Source: Natronolimnobius sp. AArcel1 (GTDB lineage: Archaea; Halobacteriota; Halobacteria; Halobacteriales; Natrialbaceae). Taken from it: a stretch of DNA of 64,000 nucleotides. Positions 34,416-42,909 of the stretch are shown here, one piece after another. A model generated the notes under the pieces. It had not been told where the DNA came from. It did no database searches and saw only the letters and a program-made list of their open reading frames with translations. A program made the translations under genes and the position numbers. Where the stretch lies: positions 473,617-537,616 of the forward strand of contig NZ_JAAKXY010000001.1 in assembly GCF_011043775.1 (NCBI RefSeq). The letters run 5' to 3'. How positions within the stretch are numbered: position 1 is the stretch's first letter; each line of letters starts with the position of its first letter.

Positions 34416-35426
34416 ATGATCGACAACGCTCGAGCCCTTCGTCCCTCTCATATCCCCAGTGACCTCCACCACCGGGACGCCAAGATCGAGCAGTTAGCGG
34501 ACGCCTTGCGGCCAATCGCAGACGGAGACCGTGGCGAAAACGTGCTGGTGTTCGGCCCGAGCGGAACTGGCAAGACGACGCTCGCGAAGTTCGTCGTACA
34601 GGAACTCGAGCGTGAAACGCTGGATTTCCGCTGGGGATACCACAACTGTATTTCCGGGTCGTCTAAAGCGGCGGTTCTCTACGGCATCATGCGCGATGCG
34701 GGCCTTGGTGCGGATCTTCGTAAAGCGGGATCGCCAACGAGTGAATTTATCCACCGACTTCGAGAGAGTGACCGCCGCGTCGTCGCGATCATCGACGAGG
34801 TGGACGTCCTCGAGGATGATACCACACTACAGGCGCTGTATGAACTGCCGAACGTGACGATTGTCGCGATTACCATCGACGAAGACGACTTGTTCGCACA
34901 TATCGACAGCCGAGTGCGAAGTCGCCTGCGGAGCGCGGAGACGCTCCGCCTCGAGCGGTTTACGCACGCGCAGTTGGTTGATATCCTTCAGGCGCGCATC
35001 CGTGCCGGGCTTCGACCAGGGACGATCACCAGCGACGCGATCCACTACACCGCAGACGTCGCCGCGGGTGATGCACGAGAAGCGATTGGCATCCTCCGGA
35101 GCGCTGCACGCGCAGTCATGCGTGAGAACGACCGCTCGCAGATCACGACGGCCGTCGTCGACGACAACCGAACCGCTGCTCGCGAAGAGATTCATCTGGA
35201 TCGCGTCGAGGATTTGGGGACGCACAAGCGCCTACTGTACGATATTATCGAGGCAGCGGGCGAAGTTCCGGCGACTGAACTCCACGAGGCCTACGAGCAG
35301 CGAGCACAGACCCCGAAGGCAACGAGCACCCGCCGGCGGTATCTCTCGAATCTCGAGGACAAGTACGGGTTGATCGACTCGAGCGGAAACGGGAAGGGGA
35401 AAGCCTACGCCGTCCCCGAGTTTTGA
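34416..35426 (+). CDS. Orphan Orc1/Cdc6-family AAA+ ATPase
   Basis: A 336-residue AAA+ protein of the Orc1/Cdc6 type, shorter than most haloarchaeal Orc proteins. Walker A is GPSGTGKTT (about 45-53), Walker B VVAIIDEVDVL (about 122-132), with a sensor-1-like VAITID and a C-terminal winged helix (EVPATELHEAYEQR onward). Chromosomal Orc proteins bind origins. This one follows AT-rich accessory genes and is followed by iteron-like repeats, suggesting the replication initiator of an integrated element. It might also be an inert remnant. Confidence 0.75.
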   Translation: MIDNARALRPSHIPSDLHHRDAKIEQLADALRPIADGDRGENVLVFGPSGTGKTTLAKFVVQELERETLDFRWGYHNCISGSSKAAVLYGIMRDAGLGADLRKAGSPTSEFIHRLRESDRRVVAIIDEVDVLEDDTTLQALYELPNVTIVAITIDEDDLFAHIDSRVRSRLRSAETLRLERFTHAQLVDILQARIRAGLRPGTITSDAIHYTADVAAGDAREAIGILRSAARAVMRENDRSQITTAVVDDNRTAAREEIHLDRVEDLGTHKRLLYDIIEAAGEVPATELHEAYEQRAQTPKATSTRRRYLSNLEDKYGLIDSSGNGKGKAYAVPEF

Positions 35427-35429
35427 GCA

Positions 35430-35534
35430 GTTCCGCTCGTTCCGTTCGGGTTCCGCTCACCGCGAGAGAACGCTTCTCTGTGCTGATCAGAGGTTCGAGC
35501 GCCGATAGCGACTTGGTTCCGCTCACCTCCGCTC
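35430..35534. repeat. Iteron-like GTTCCGCTC repeats downstream of cdc6
   Basis: The word GTTCCGCTC or a one-base variant occurs at 35430-35438, 35439-35447 (GTTCCGTTC), 35450-35458 and 35516-35524. A trimmed copy (CTCCGCTC) lies at 35527-35534. The first three are spaced 9-11 bp, one helical turn. The core GGTTCCGCTCACC is exact at 35449-35461 and 35515-35527. Short tandem words beside an initiator gene are typical of plasmid origins. Confidence 0.45.
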
Positions 35535-35714
35535 TGGGCTTATCGGGCCACCCGGTGTCCAGTGATGTATGTCGATTGAACCAGCGTACGCGACGGTATA
35601 CAGACTGCGGGTGGACACTGACGACGAGACCAGACAGCACAGCGGGACCACCCTCCCATCGTGGATAGGGGTAGGACGACAGGGACCCGGATGGGGACTC
35701 GAGGGGGTCCAGTA

Positions 35715-36089
35715 ATGCCAGTCGTGGTTCTCATCCGGTCCGCACTGAGTGCGGATCGGGCAACACACTCCGACCACGAGGTGACGATGCTGGCGGTCGA
35801 CGATGAGGCCGACTGCGTCTATCTGTGGGTGTTCGTTCCGCCGCCAGCCGCGGGCGAGCCAGCTGACCGGCTGGTCGCTGGACACCGAACGGACGTGAGT
35901 GATCTGCCCAGTGGTACGTCTGGTACCACGCGTCGGCTGTGCCGTGTGCTCCTGGATGCGCTACGAATCGTCATCCCGCTCGAACTGTTTCGACACCTCG
36001 AGTTCGATATCCAGTTGCTCGTGACGGAGTTCGTTGGGTTCGTCATCCGCCACCCCATCATCGCTGTGTCACTCGAGGGAATTGGCTAA
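35715..36089 (+). CDS. Hypothetical haloarchaeal protein
   Basis: A 124-residue protein starting MPVVVLIRSALSADRATHS. It has strong GC-rich third codon positions, unlike the AT-rich genes upstream. A hydrophobic stretch in VYLWVFVPPP and a C-terminal helix LLVTEFVGFVIRHPIIAV are visible. It lies within the accessory region. Function is unknown. Confidence 0.4.
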   Translation: MPVVVLIRSALSADRATHSDHEVTMLAVDDEADCVYLWVFVPPPAAGEPADRLVAGHRTDVSDLPSGTSGTTRRLCRVLLDALRIVIPLELFRHLEFDIQLLVTEFVGFVIRHPIIAVSLEGIG

Positions 36090-36206
36090 GACAGAGTTCA
36101 CAGCGGTGCGGTTGATACGGAGCGATGTTCGATCAACCGTCCGTAGACGCGGGCCAACTCGAGGACAGTGTGTTGCTGGGCGATCAGCCAGACCTGTGTG
36201 ACTCAG

Positions 36207-36413
36207 TCAGGATTCGTATGCAAGCTCCTCGACGGCGAGCGTCAGATAGAACAGAAGATACGCGATAGCGAGTGCGACTCCGAGTAAACTCAGTCCGATA
36301 AGGGGAAACACACCGCCCACAAGCACACTCCAGAGACCACCGAGCACTGCAAAGAACGCAACGATGATACCAACAGTCTGTGGCTGCATTCGCCTCGTCT
36401 GTGTGGTAGACAT
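36207..36413 (-). CDS. Small two-helix membrane protein
   Basis: A 68-residue protein with two hydrophobic helices (about 14-34 and 38-58) and a polar N-terminus rich in Thr/Gln. The charged end VEELAYES is typical of small haloarchaeal membrane proteins. Function is unknown. It is followed on the same strand by nothing for about 100 bp. Confidence 0.5.
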   Translation of the reverse strand: MSTTQTRRMQPQTVGIIVAFFAVLGGLWSVLVGGVFPLIGLSLLGVALAIAYLLFYLTLAVEELAYES

Positions 36414-36526
36414 ACGATTGGTGTCAAACCCAATTCAATTGAACGTTCCGAAACGACAACACGGATGAGAGACAGGTATGCGTGACCTCCTCGCGGTCAC
36501 CAGCGGGATTCGTGCCTCCAAAAACG

Positions 36527-36730
36527 TTACTCATCGTCCTCGAGGTTTTCATCGAACTCGAGTGTCGTATCGGTGAGCTCGTCGAACGACGTACTACCAC
36601 ACGAGCACCCGTTGCGAGAACCGATTGGGACGAATCTCTCATCATCGAGGCGGCGCGCAGCGTAAGCAGATCCGCAGGTGGTACACTGCACCATTGTTCG
36701 ATCGGTTGATTCGGACTCTCCCTGTTCCAT
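36527..36730 (-). CDS. Small zinc-ribbon protein
   Basis: A 67-residue acidic protein with CTTCGSAY (about 16-23) and CSCGSTS (about 42-48), giving four cysteines for a zinc ribbon. The C-terminus is strongly acidic (DENLEDDE). The ATG at 36730 (MEQGESEST) gives the main protein; a start at the later Met (MVQCTTCG) is possible. It is one of several zinc microproteins in this region; the role is unknown. Confidence 0.55.
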   Translation of the reverse strand: MEQGESESTDRTMVQCTTCGSAYAARRLDDERFVPIGSRNGCSCGSTSFDELTDTTLEFDENLEDDE

Positions 36731-36911
36731 TGACGAAGCGATTGGTAGTGTCAAATATAACCGTATTGTTGTTACAACAAGAACAACGGTACTGCGGATT
36801 CAATAGGTGATGAGCGGCGAGTAAAACGCGTATACATGCGAAAGAGAGATGTCAAGCGACGTGCTATTGCAGTTCGAGAGTGGCATATCCAACGTGATTA
36901 GCCGATGTGAT

Positions 36912-36920
36912 TTTTATATA
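36912..36920 (+). promoter_or_regulatory. TATA box of DUF7344-like gene
   Basis: TTTTTATATA lies about 30 bp before the ATG at 36948, predicting a leaderless transcript and supporting that start. Confidence 0.45.
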
Positions 36921-36947
36921 CCAGCCCGATTGACTTCTCATGGGCGT

Positions 36948-37307
36948 ATGAACCGGACGGATACAGTGCACATTCTTGCCAGTGCGGACCGCCAGATCGT
37001 CCTCGATGAGTTACTCGTCCGCAACGAGGAGTTGGCTGTCGAGACGCTCTCGGAAATTGTCGCTGCCCGTCGGCACAAACTCTCTCCAGAGAGCGTCACC
37101 GAGACGATGGTCAAACAGGCACAGATTCGACTGGTTCATGAACACCTGCCGACGTTGGCCGATGCGGGCATTATTAACGTTTCGTGGTCGACACAGACGA
37201 TAACACTGTGTGATGGCGAGAATACGACACGATTGCTCGAGACGGCTGCGGAGTTAGATAACTGGCCGCCAGCGGATCTACAGGAGCCCTCGCGTCGCAA
37301 ACACTGA
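36948..37307 (+). CDS. DUF7344-like winged-helix protein
   Basis: A 119-residue protein resembling the haloarchaeal DUF7344 winged-helix family: MNRTDTVHILASADRQIVLDEL, a helix with LVHEHLPTLADAGIINV (about 68-84), and a beta wing with STQTITLCDGENTTRLL. The family is a likely DNA-binding regulator. ATG 36948 follows a good TATA box. It lies between the small zinc-ribbon gene and the F420-type oxidoreductase. Confidence 0.65.
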   Translation: MNRTDTVHILASADRQIVLDELLVRNEELAVETLSEIVAARRHKLSPESVTETMVKQAQIRLVHEHLPTLADAGIINVSWSTQTITLCDGENTTRLLETAAELDNWPPADLQEPSRRKH

Positions 37308-37399
37308 GCTTCCGCAGTGATTTTCTCGAGATTGTCACGGATGGCGGTTAGATTCGCCGAGACGAATGGACTTAGTGGGGCTTCGACGTAGCTACGAGC

Positions 37400-38428
37400 A
37401 TGGTTCGATTCGGCTGGTTTGCCTCTCTCGAGGAGTTCACGCCAGATGAGTGTTTGCAACAGGTCGAGCTCGCCGAACAGTACGGGTTCGACACGGCATG
37501 GGTTAATGATCACTTCCACCCCTGGTTCGATCACAAACAGGATGGCTCGTCGGCCAACGGCGGGAACTGTTGGGCGTGGCTGCCGGCCGCGCTCGACCGC
37601 ACTGACGACCTCGTCATCGGGACGGGCGTCACGGGCATTATCCACCGCTATCATCCCGGTAACGTCGCCCACCGACTGGCCACGCTCGAGGAGATGTACC
37701 CTGATCGGGTCTTCCTTGGCGTCGGCTCCGGCGAGGCACTGAACGAGAGCCCACTGGGGCTGCCAATGCCTGGCTTTGGCGAGTCCGCAAAGCGAACCGC
37801 CGAAGCGATTCGGATGATCCGCGCACTGTTCGAAAACGAGTTCGTCAGCTACGACGGCAACTTCTGGTCGCTCGAGGAGGCAAACCTCTATACGGGGCCA
37901 GATGAGGCACCGCCGATCTACATCGCCAGTAACGGCTCGACGCTTGCGCGAATGGCCGGCGATCTCGGCGACGGCTACGTGACCGTCTTTGAACACCCAG
38001 AGCGCGTCCAAGACGAGTTGTTCCCGGCCGTCGAAACGGGCGTCGAGAAATCCGATCGCAACGAGTCGATTAACGACCTCGATCGCTCGATCCACTTGCA
38101 CGTTTCCTACGACCCCGACAGCGAGGAGGCCGCACTCGAGCCATGTCTCCCGTGGCGAGGCACGATGCTCGATATCTTCTTCCAGGCGGATATCGCCGAC
38201 CCGCGCGTCGTTCAGGACCACGGCGACAAGGTCGACCCGAACGTCCTCCGCGAGGAGATGACGATTACGACCGACCCACAGGACATCGTCGACGTCACCC
38301 AGAAGTACGTCGATGCTGGCTTCAACCACATCGTCTATCAGAGCCACAGCCCCGATCAGGAAGCGTTCTGTCAGGTGCTCGAGGAAGAGGTCTTCCCGCG
38401 CTTCGACGAGGGCGACGCCGACCTGTAG
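37400..38428 (+). CDS. LLM-class F420-dependent oxidoreductase (G6PDH-type family)
   Basis: A 342-residue luciferase-like TIM-barrel oxidoreductase. The N-terminus VRFGWFASLEEFTPDE, then AWVNDHFHPWFDH and LVIGTGVTGIIHRYHPGNVAH, match the family that includes F420-dependent glucose-6-phosphate dehydrogenases. The F420 or flavin cofactor is bound in the barrel. Its true substrate in haloarchaea is not known. It is monocistronic. A 345-bp gene-free gap follows. Confidence 0.85.
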   Translation: MVRFGWFASLEEFTPDECLQQVELAEQYGFDTAWVNDHFHPWFDHKQDGSSANGGNCWAWLPAALDRTDDLVIGTGVTGIIHRYHPGNVAHRLATLEEMYPDRVFLGVGSGEALNESPLGLPMPGFGESAKRTAEAIRMIRALFENEFVSYDGNFWSLEEANLYTGPDEAPPIYIASNGSTLARMAGDLGDGYVTVFEHPERVQDELFPAVETGVEKSDRNESINDLDRSIHLHVSYDPDSEEAALEPCLPWRGTMLDIFFQADIADPRVVQDHGDKVDPNVLREEMTITTDPQDIVDVTQKYVDAGFNHIVYQSHSPDQEAFCQVLEEEVFPRFDEGDADL

Positions 38429-38773
38429 ACGCTCAGTGCCCGGCACACATTTTTGAACGAACGACTGCTTCTCACGGAGCCGTCGCTCTCGGTTGTGGGA
38501 AATGACCCTGGATAAGAGGTAGCCGTTGGGCAACGCGCCACCGTTTTCCAGGGGCAGGTATCAGTTGGTACTCAGGGCACATAAATTGTTCTTGAGGAGT
38601 GTGCAAGTGTCTCATACACACTCCCAAATACTGTCTTTTGAATGTCAATACATTCGAAATACCACTGCCAAAGTGGCCGTATCACATAGCTACCTTAGTG
38701 ACACGTCAGTAATGACAATCACCACGCAAACGCCAGCCGATTTCTTTTCTGTCAAGTCCTGAAACGCCCTAGT
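38429..38773. other. Intergenic region with hairpins
   Basis: A 345-bp stretch with no supported gene. A perfect 8-bp inverted repeat GGAGTGTG/CACACTCC sits at 38596-38624 with a 13-nt loop. A weaker stem CCCTGG/CCAGGG (38506-38553) encloses a small CGTT/AACG hairpin. These may be a transcript end or a small RNA; the evidence is limited to pairing. Confidence 0.3.
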
Positions 38774-39160
38774 ATGAGCGACGATGATCCCTCTCGAGAC
38801 CGTGTGCAAGATCGCGCTGCCCAACGCAAATCCCAGCGTGCAGACACTACAGAATCGATTCTCGAGGACGTCGAGCGCCACCTGGGTGACCTCGAGTATC
38901 CGACGACGAGCGAGGAGATAGCGGCGGAGTATGGGAGTGAGCCAATCGATATGCCGAACGAGACGGAGTCACTCGGCAGCGTGTTTGACCGGCTCGCGGG
39001 AGAACAGTACGACAGTCCGGAGGAGGTTCGCGAGGCCGTCTACGGAGAGATTACCGGGGAGGCTGGCAATCAAAACGAAGCCAATCCGGAACGCGATCTG
39101 TCGGCGGTCGACGAGAGCACGCAGGGGTCGCCGAGCGAACGCGGCGGCGACTCGCTGTAA
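38774..39160 (+). CDS. DUF5789-like haloarchaeal protein
   Basis: A 128-residue highly charged protein. It has a block LEDVERHLGDLEYPTTSEEIAAEYG (given here in part) and SLGSVFDRLAGEQYDSPEEV, matching the DUF5789 family, which is restricted to haloarchaea. The C-terminus is a Glu/Asn/Gln-rich disordered tail. Function is unknown. A 124-bp gap separates it from the aIF2-beta-TRAM gene. Confidence 0.65.
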   Translation: MSDDDPSRDRVQDRAAQRKSQRADTTESILEDVERHLGDLEYPTTSEEIAAEYGSEPIDMPNETESLGSVFDRLAGEQYDSPEEVREAVYGEITGEAGNQNEANPERDLSAVDESTQGSPSERGGDSL

Positions 39161-39284
39161 GTGGCGATTGCCGTGGGCCGCGAGTGCGAGCAAAACCGCC
39201 GCACTAGCGGCGCTCTCGAGGGTCGGCCGGTCGCCGGACCACGATAGCAGAACCGATTTACGTCAGCGTCGTTTGGTCTCGCGT

Positions 39285-39896
39285 ATGGATTACGAATCGA
39301 GTCTCGACCGTGCGATGGAGGACGTTCCCGACATTGGGGGCGACGAACAGCGATTGCAGATCCCGGACGCCAAAGCCCAGAAAGACGGGGCGTTTACCCG
39401 ATTCCGGAATCTCGGCGAGATTGCCGATGTGCTCTCGCGTGAGGACGAACACCTCCACCGGTTCGTCCAGCGTGAGATGGGGACCAGCGGCAAACTCGAG
39501 GACGGACGCGCCCGCTACAACGGGACCTTCTCGGATCGGGACTTCGAGCTGGCCGTCGATGCCTACGTTGATGAGTACGTGCTCTGTTCGGAGTGTGGAC
39601 TGCCGGATACGCGCCTCGTGCGCGAAGACCGCACACCGATGCTTCGCTGTGACGCCTGTGGTGCGTTCCGCCCGGTTACGAAACGCTCGGCGGCAAGCCA
39701 GCAGCAACAGCAGGCCGACGCCGTCGAAGAGGGCAAGACGTACACCGTCGAAATCACCGGCACGGGCCGCAAAGGCGACGGTGTCGCCGAGAAAGGCGAG
39801 TACACCATCTTCGTCCCCGGCGCATCCGAAGGCGATGTCGTCGAGATTTACATCAAGAACATCTCGGGCAATCTGGCGTTCGCGCGACAGGCCTGA
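39285..39896 (+). CDS. aIF2 subunit beta with C-terminal TRAM domain
   Basis: A 203-residue protein: N-terminal eIF2-beta/eIF5 domain (about 1-135) with a zinc ribbon (CSECGLP...CDACGAF) and a C-terminal TRAM domain (about 145-203; TYTVEITGTGRKGDGVAEKGEY). TRAM domains bind RNA. The beta subunit belongs to the aIF2 complex that brings initiator tRNA to the ribosome. The fused TRAM is a known haloarchaeal variant; the second, shorter aIF2-beta paralogue is probably elsewhere in the genome. ATG 39285 starts the conserved part. Confidence 0.85.
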   Translation: MDYESSLDRAMEDVPDIGGDEQRLQIPDAKAQKDGAFTRFRNLGEIADVLSREDEHLHRFVQREMGTSGKLEDGRARYNGTFSDRDFELAVDAYVDEYVLCSECGLPDTRLVREDRTPMLRCDACGAFRPVTKRSAASQQQQQADAVEEGKTYTVEITGTGRKGDGVAEKGEYTIFVPGASEGDVVEIYIKNISGNLAFARQA

Positions 39897-39989
39897 GTTT
39901 CGGACACAGCGAGACGCGTTCGTGTCGGGATGAACCGACCGACTGCCGCCTCCTGAACGTTTTTATCGTCCGTCCGTTGTTGATGGCGT

Positions 39990-41207
39990 ATGTCGACACC
40001 CACACGAGTTCCACCCGAGGAGTTCGACAGCCGCCTCGAGTGCATCCGCGAACACCTCGCTGAGACCGACGCTGACGCGGGCATCTGGTTCGGCGCGACG
40101 AGCATTGAGTACCTCACTGGATTCGACCATATCCAGACCGAACGGCCAGTTATTCTCGCAGTAACTGACGAAGAGGTCGCCCTCACGGTACCCCGACTCG
40201 AGGTCGACCGCGTCCAAGAGAATCCCTGGATCGACATCGTCGCCCACTACGACGACTACCCCGGTGGCGAGCCGGTTCGGACCGCAATCGAAATGTTCGA
40301 GGGGCTCGAGCGACCGATAGAGAGCGTTGCGGCCGACGCCGAGGGCGCGCCGGGGACGATGGGGTATCAGGGGCCGGCGCTGACGGAGTTTCTCGAGGTC
40401 GAGACGCACCGTTGGGTCTCGCGCATGCGCTGGGAGAAATCCGAGACAGAAGTTGAGCTGATACGTGAGTCCGCAAAATGGGCAAACCTTGGCCACCGGT
40501 ATCTTGCGGACTACACCGAGGTCGGCGCACACCCGGCGACAGTGAGCCAGCGCGCCTCGATGGACGCGTCGCGAGCGATGCTCGACGCACTTGGCGATCA
40601 GTACGCTCCACGCACTCGCGGTGGTGGTCCCGTTCATGCGGGCTACATCACCGGCGAGCAGACGCGCCTCCCCCATGGCCACACAGCGAACCGTCGCCTC
40701 GAGGCCGGTGACGCGATGATCACCGGCGCGACTGCCACCGTCGATGGGTACTACTCCGAACTCGAGCGAACGATGTTTCTTGGTGAGCCAACAGATGAGC
40801 AAGAACACTACTTCGAGCTCATGTGTGAGGCCCAAGACATTGCAATTGACAAACTCGGTCCTGGCGTGCCGATCGCAGCCGTCGACCGCGCGGTGCGAGA
40901 GTACGTCGAGGAACAGGGAATCGCGGACCTCGCCCAGCACCACGTCGGGCACAATATCGGACTTGGTGGCCACGAACCGCCCTACATCGACCGTGGTTGG
41001 GGCGACCATTGCGAGAGCGAGCACACGACCTACAACTCCGACGACGCAGTGATGCAACCCGGCCACGTCTGGACAATCGAACCTGGCATCTACACGGAGA
41101 CGGACGGCTACCGTCACTCCGATACGATTGCGATCACGGAAGACGGCATCGAGTGGCTTACCTACTATCCACGCGACCTCGAGTCGAACATCATTTCACT
41201 CGAGTGA
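39990..41207 (+). CDS. M24-fold protein lacking metal ligands, creatinase-like
   Basis: A 405-residue pita-bread fold protein (N-terminal domain about 1-165, catalytic domain about 170-405), usually annotated as Xaa-Pro peptidase. The metal ligands of true peptidases are altered. The Asp region reads ITGATATVDGYYSELERT (no DxG, and SE instead of SD). The last Glu position reads YRHSDTIAI. The His in GHNIGLGGH and Glu in IEPGIY remain. The GYY..LERT and ending ESNII resemble creatinase, a metal-free M24 enzyme. It may be a C-N hydrolase of a small amine rather than a peptidase. Confidence 0.75.
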   Translation: MSTPTRVPPEEFDSRLECIREHLAETDADAGIWFGATSIEYLTGFDHIQTERPVILAVTDEEVALTVPRLEVDRVQENPWIDIVAHYDDYPGGEPVRTAIEMFEGLERPIESVAADAEGAPGTMGYQGPALTEFLEVETHRWVSRMRWEKSETEVELIRESAKWANLGHRYLADYTEVGAHPATVSQRASMDASRAMLDALGDQYAPRTRGGGPVHAGYITGEQTRLPHGHTANRRLEAGDAMITGATATVDGYYSELERTMFLGEPTDEQEHYFELMCEAQDIAIDKLGPGVPIAAVDRAVREYVEEQGIADLAQHHVGHNIGLGGHEPPYIDRGWGDHCESEHTTYNSDDAVMQPGHVWTIEPGIYTETDGYRHSDTIAITEDGIEWLTYYPRDLESNIISLE

Positions 41208-41293
41208 GCCAGGACGTGAGCGAAGAGACCGAGGCGAACGCGAGACGCGCCTGAACCGCGACAGTAAAGTCCACTTGTGCTAGTCACACTGCT

Positions 41294-41938
41294 GTGGCAG
41301 TCTCGTTCGATCTCTTTGGAACGCTGGTTCGTGTTGAGACGCCGGATGACCCGGCAACAGCCGTTGCGACGGAACTGTCCGCACGCGATGTGGACGTGCC
41401 TGCCGACTGGGCCGACGCTTACACCGAGGCTCACGTCGACGCGCCCGAACACGCCGAGGTGCCACTCCCCGCACACGTCGGCCACGCACTCGCGAGTCGC
41501 GGCGTCGACTTCGAACACAACGCTGTCAGACGCGCCGTCGTCGCCGCGTTCGATCCCGACGTCGAGACCAGAGACGGCGCACTCGAGGCGGTCACTGCCG
41601 CCCGCGAGCGAGGACCAATCGCTATCTGTTCGAACTGCAGCGTCCCCGAACTCGTCGCTCGCACGCTCATTCGCGCTGACGTAGACCGCGACGCGTTCGA
41701 TGCCGTCGTTACGAGCGTCGGCTGTGGCTGGCGCAAGCCCGCGCCCGAAATCTTCGAACTGACGGCCGAGGAACTCGGTGTCCCTGCCGACGAACTGACC
41801 CACGTCGGAGACGACCCCCAAACTGATGGCGGGATCGAAGACGTTGGTGGGACAGCGCTGTTACTCGAGGACCGAACACTGACGACCGTTGCTGAACGGT
41901 TCCACAACCGTAGCCCAGCAGACAACGAACAGTCGTGA
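41294..41938 (+). CDS. HAD-superfamily hydrolase in cobalamin operon
   Basis: A 214-residue HAD phosphatase with motif I FDLFGTLV (about 5-12), motif II ICSNCS (about 110-115), the conserved Lys in GWRKPAPEIF (about 145), and motif IV THVGDDPQTDGG (about 165-176). GTG 41294 is the start, and it overlaps the next gene (cbiB) by 4 bp. As first gene of the B12 nucleotide-loop operon it could be the phosphatase that removes the 5' phosphate after CobS; that role is inferred from position. Confidence 0.75.
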   Translation: MAVSFDLFGTLVRVETPDDPATAVATELSARDVDVPADWADAYTEAHVDAPEHAEVPLPAHVGHALASRGVDFEHNAVRRAVVAAFDPDVETRDGALEAVTAARERGPIAICSNCSVPELVARTLIRADVDRDAFDAVVTSVGCGWRKPAPEIFELTAEELGVPADELTHVGDDPQTDGGIEDVGGTALLLEDRTLTTVAERFHNRSPADNEQS

Positions 41939-42909
41939 TACTGACCACGCTCGGGGTGATCGCGCTCGCCTGTAGCCTCGACCTGCTGGTCGGCGAGCCA
42001 CGGACCGGCCTCCATCCCGTCGCGTGGTTCGGCCGACTGGTCGATCACCTCGAGCGTGACTGGAGCGCGACGGCACGAGGCCAGCGACTGGCAGGCGTCG
42101 CAATCGCAGTCCTCGCACCGCTCGTCCCCGCTGGCGTCGCCGCAGGCGTTGTCCTCGCGGGAACCGCACTCCACCCGTTCATCGGTGCCGTCGCCGCTGG
42201 CCTCGTGCTCTTTCTGACGACCAGTTTGCGTGCCTTGCTCGAGTTGACCGAAACGGTCATCGCAGCAACCGAGGGCGACCTCGAGACTGCCCGCGAGGAC
42301 GTTCGGGGGCTGGTCGGCCGCGACGCCTCGAGTCTGTCCCCGGCGGAGATCCGCAGCGCCGCGGTTGAGAGCGCGAGCGAAAACCTCGCGGACGGGTTCG
42401 TCGCGACGCTGCTTCCGTTTGCGCTGTTCGCACCGCTCTCGTTGCCCCTCGCTGCCGCCGCTGCAGCGTGGGTCAAAGGCGTCAATACGCTTGATTCGAT
42501 GCTTGGCTACCCCTCGAAGCCCATCGGCACCGCGAGCGCGAAACTTGACGATTACGTCATGTGGATTCCCGCACGAGTAACAGCCGTGACACTCGCGATT
42601 GGTGGGGCAGATCCGTTCGCACTTGGACGCGCTCGAGCGTGGGCGCGCGAACCACCCTCTCCGAATTCGGGGTGGCCGATGGCGACGCTCGCCTGCGTGC
42701 TCTCGGTGCGCCTGCACAAGCCGGGCGTGTACGATCTGAACCCCGACGCAAACCTGCCGACGCTCGCAGATGGCGAGCGCGCGATCACCGTCGTTGGCGT
42801 CGCGGCAGTCGTCGCAGTCGTCGTCGCTCTCGGGGTTGCGCTCGGAACCGCAACGCTCGGTTCGACACTCACGGAGTCAGCAGCGGTGACGGTGGTGAGC
42901 GGGCGATGA
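41935..42909 (+). CDS. cbiB: Adenosylcobinamide-phosphate synthase CbiB
   Basis: A 324-residue membrane protein with about five helices. The family blocks are present: DLLVGEPRTGLHPVAWFGRLV near the N-terminus, ESASENLADGFVATLL (about 143-158), and KGVNTLDSMLGY (about 181-192). CbiB attaches aminopropanol phosphate to adenosylcobyric acid. GTG 41935 overlaps the upstream stop (GTGA). It overlaps cobS downstream by 4 bp. Confidence 0.92.
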   Translation: MILTTLGVIALACSLDLLVGEPRTGLHPVAWFGRLVDHLERDWSATARGQRLAGVAIAVLAPLVPAGVAAGVVLAGTALHPFIGAVAAGLVLFLTTSLRALLELTETVIAATEGDLETAREDVRGLVGRDASSLSPAEIRSAAVESASENLADGFVATLLPFALFAPLSLPLAAAAAAWVKGVNTLDSMLGYPSKPIGTASAKLDDYVMWIPARVTAVTLAIGGADPFALGRARAWAREPPSPNSGWPMATLACVLSVRLHKPGVYDLNPDANLPTLADGERAITVVGVAAVVAVVVALGVALGTATLGSTLTESAAVTVVSGR

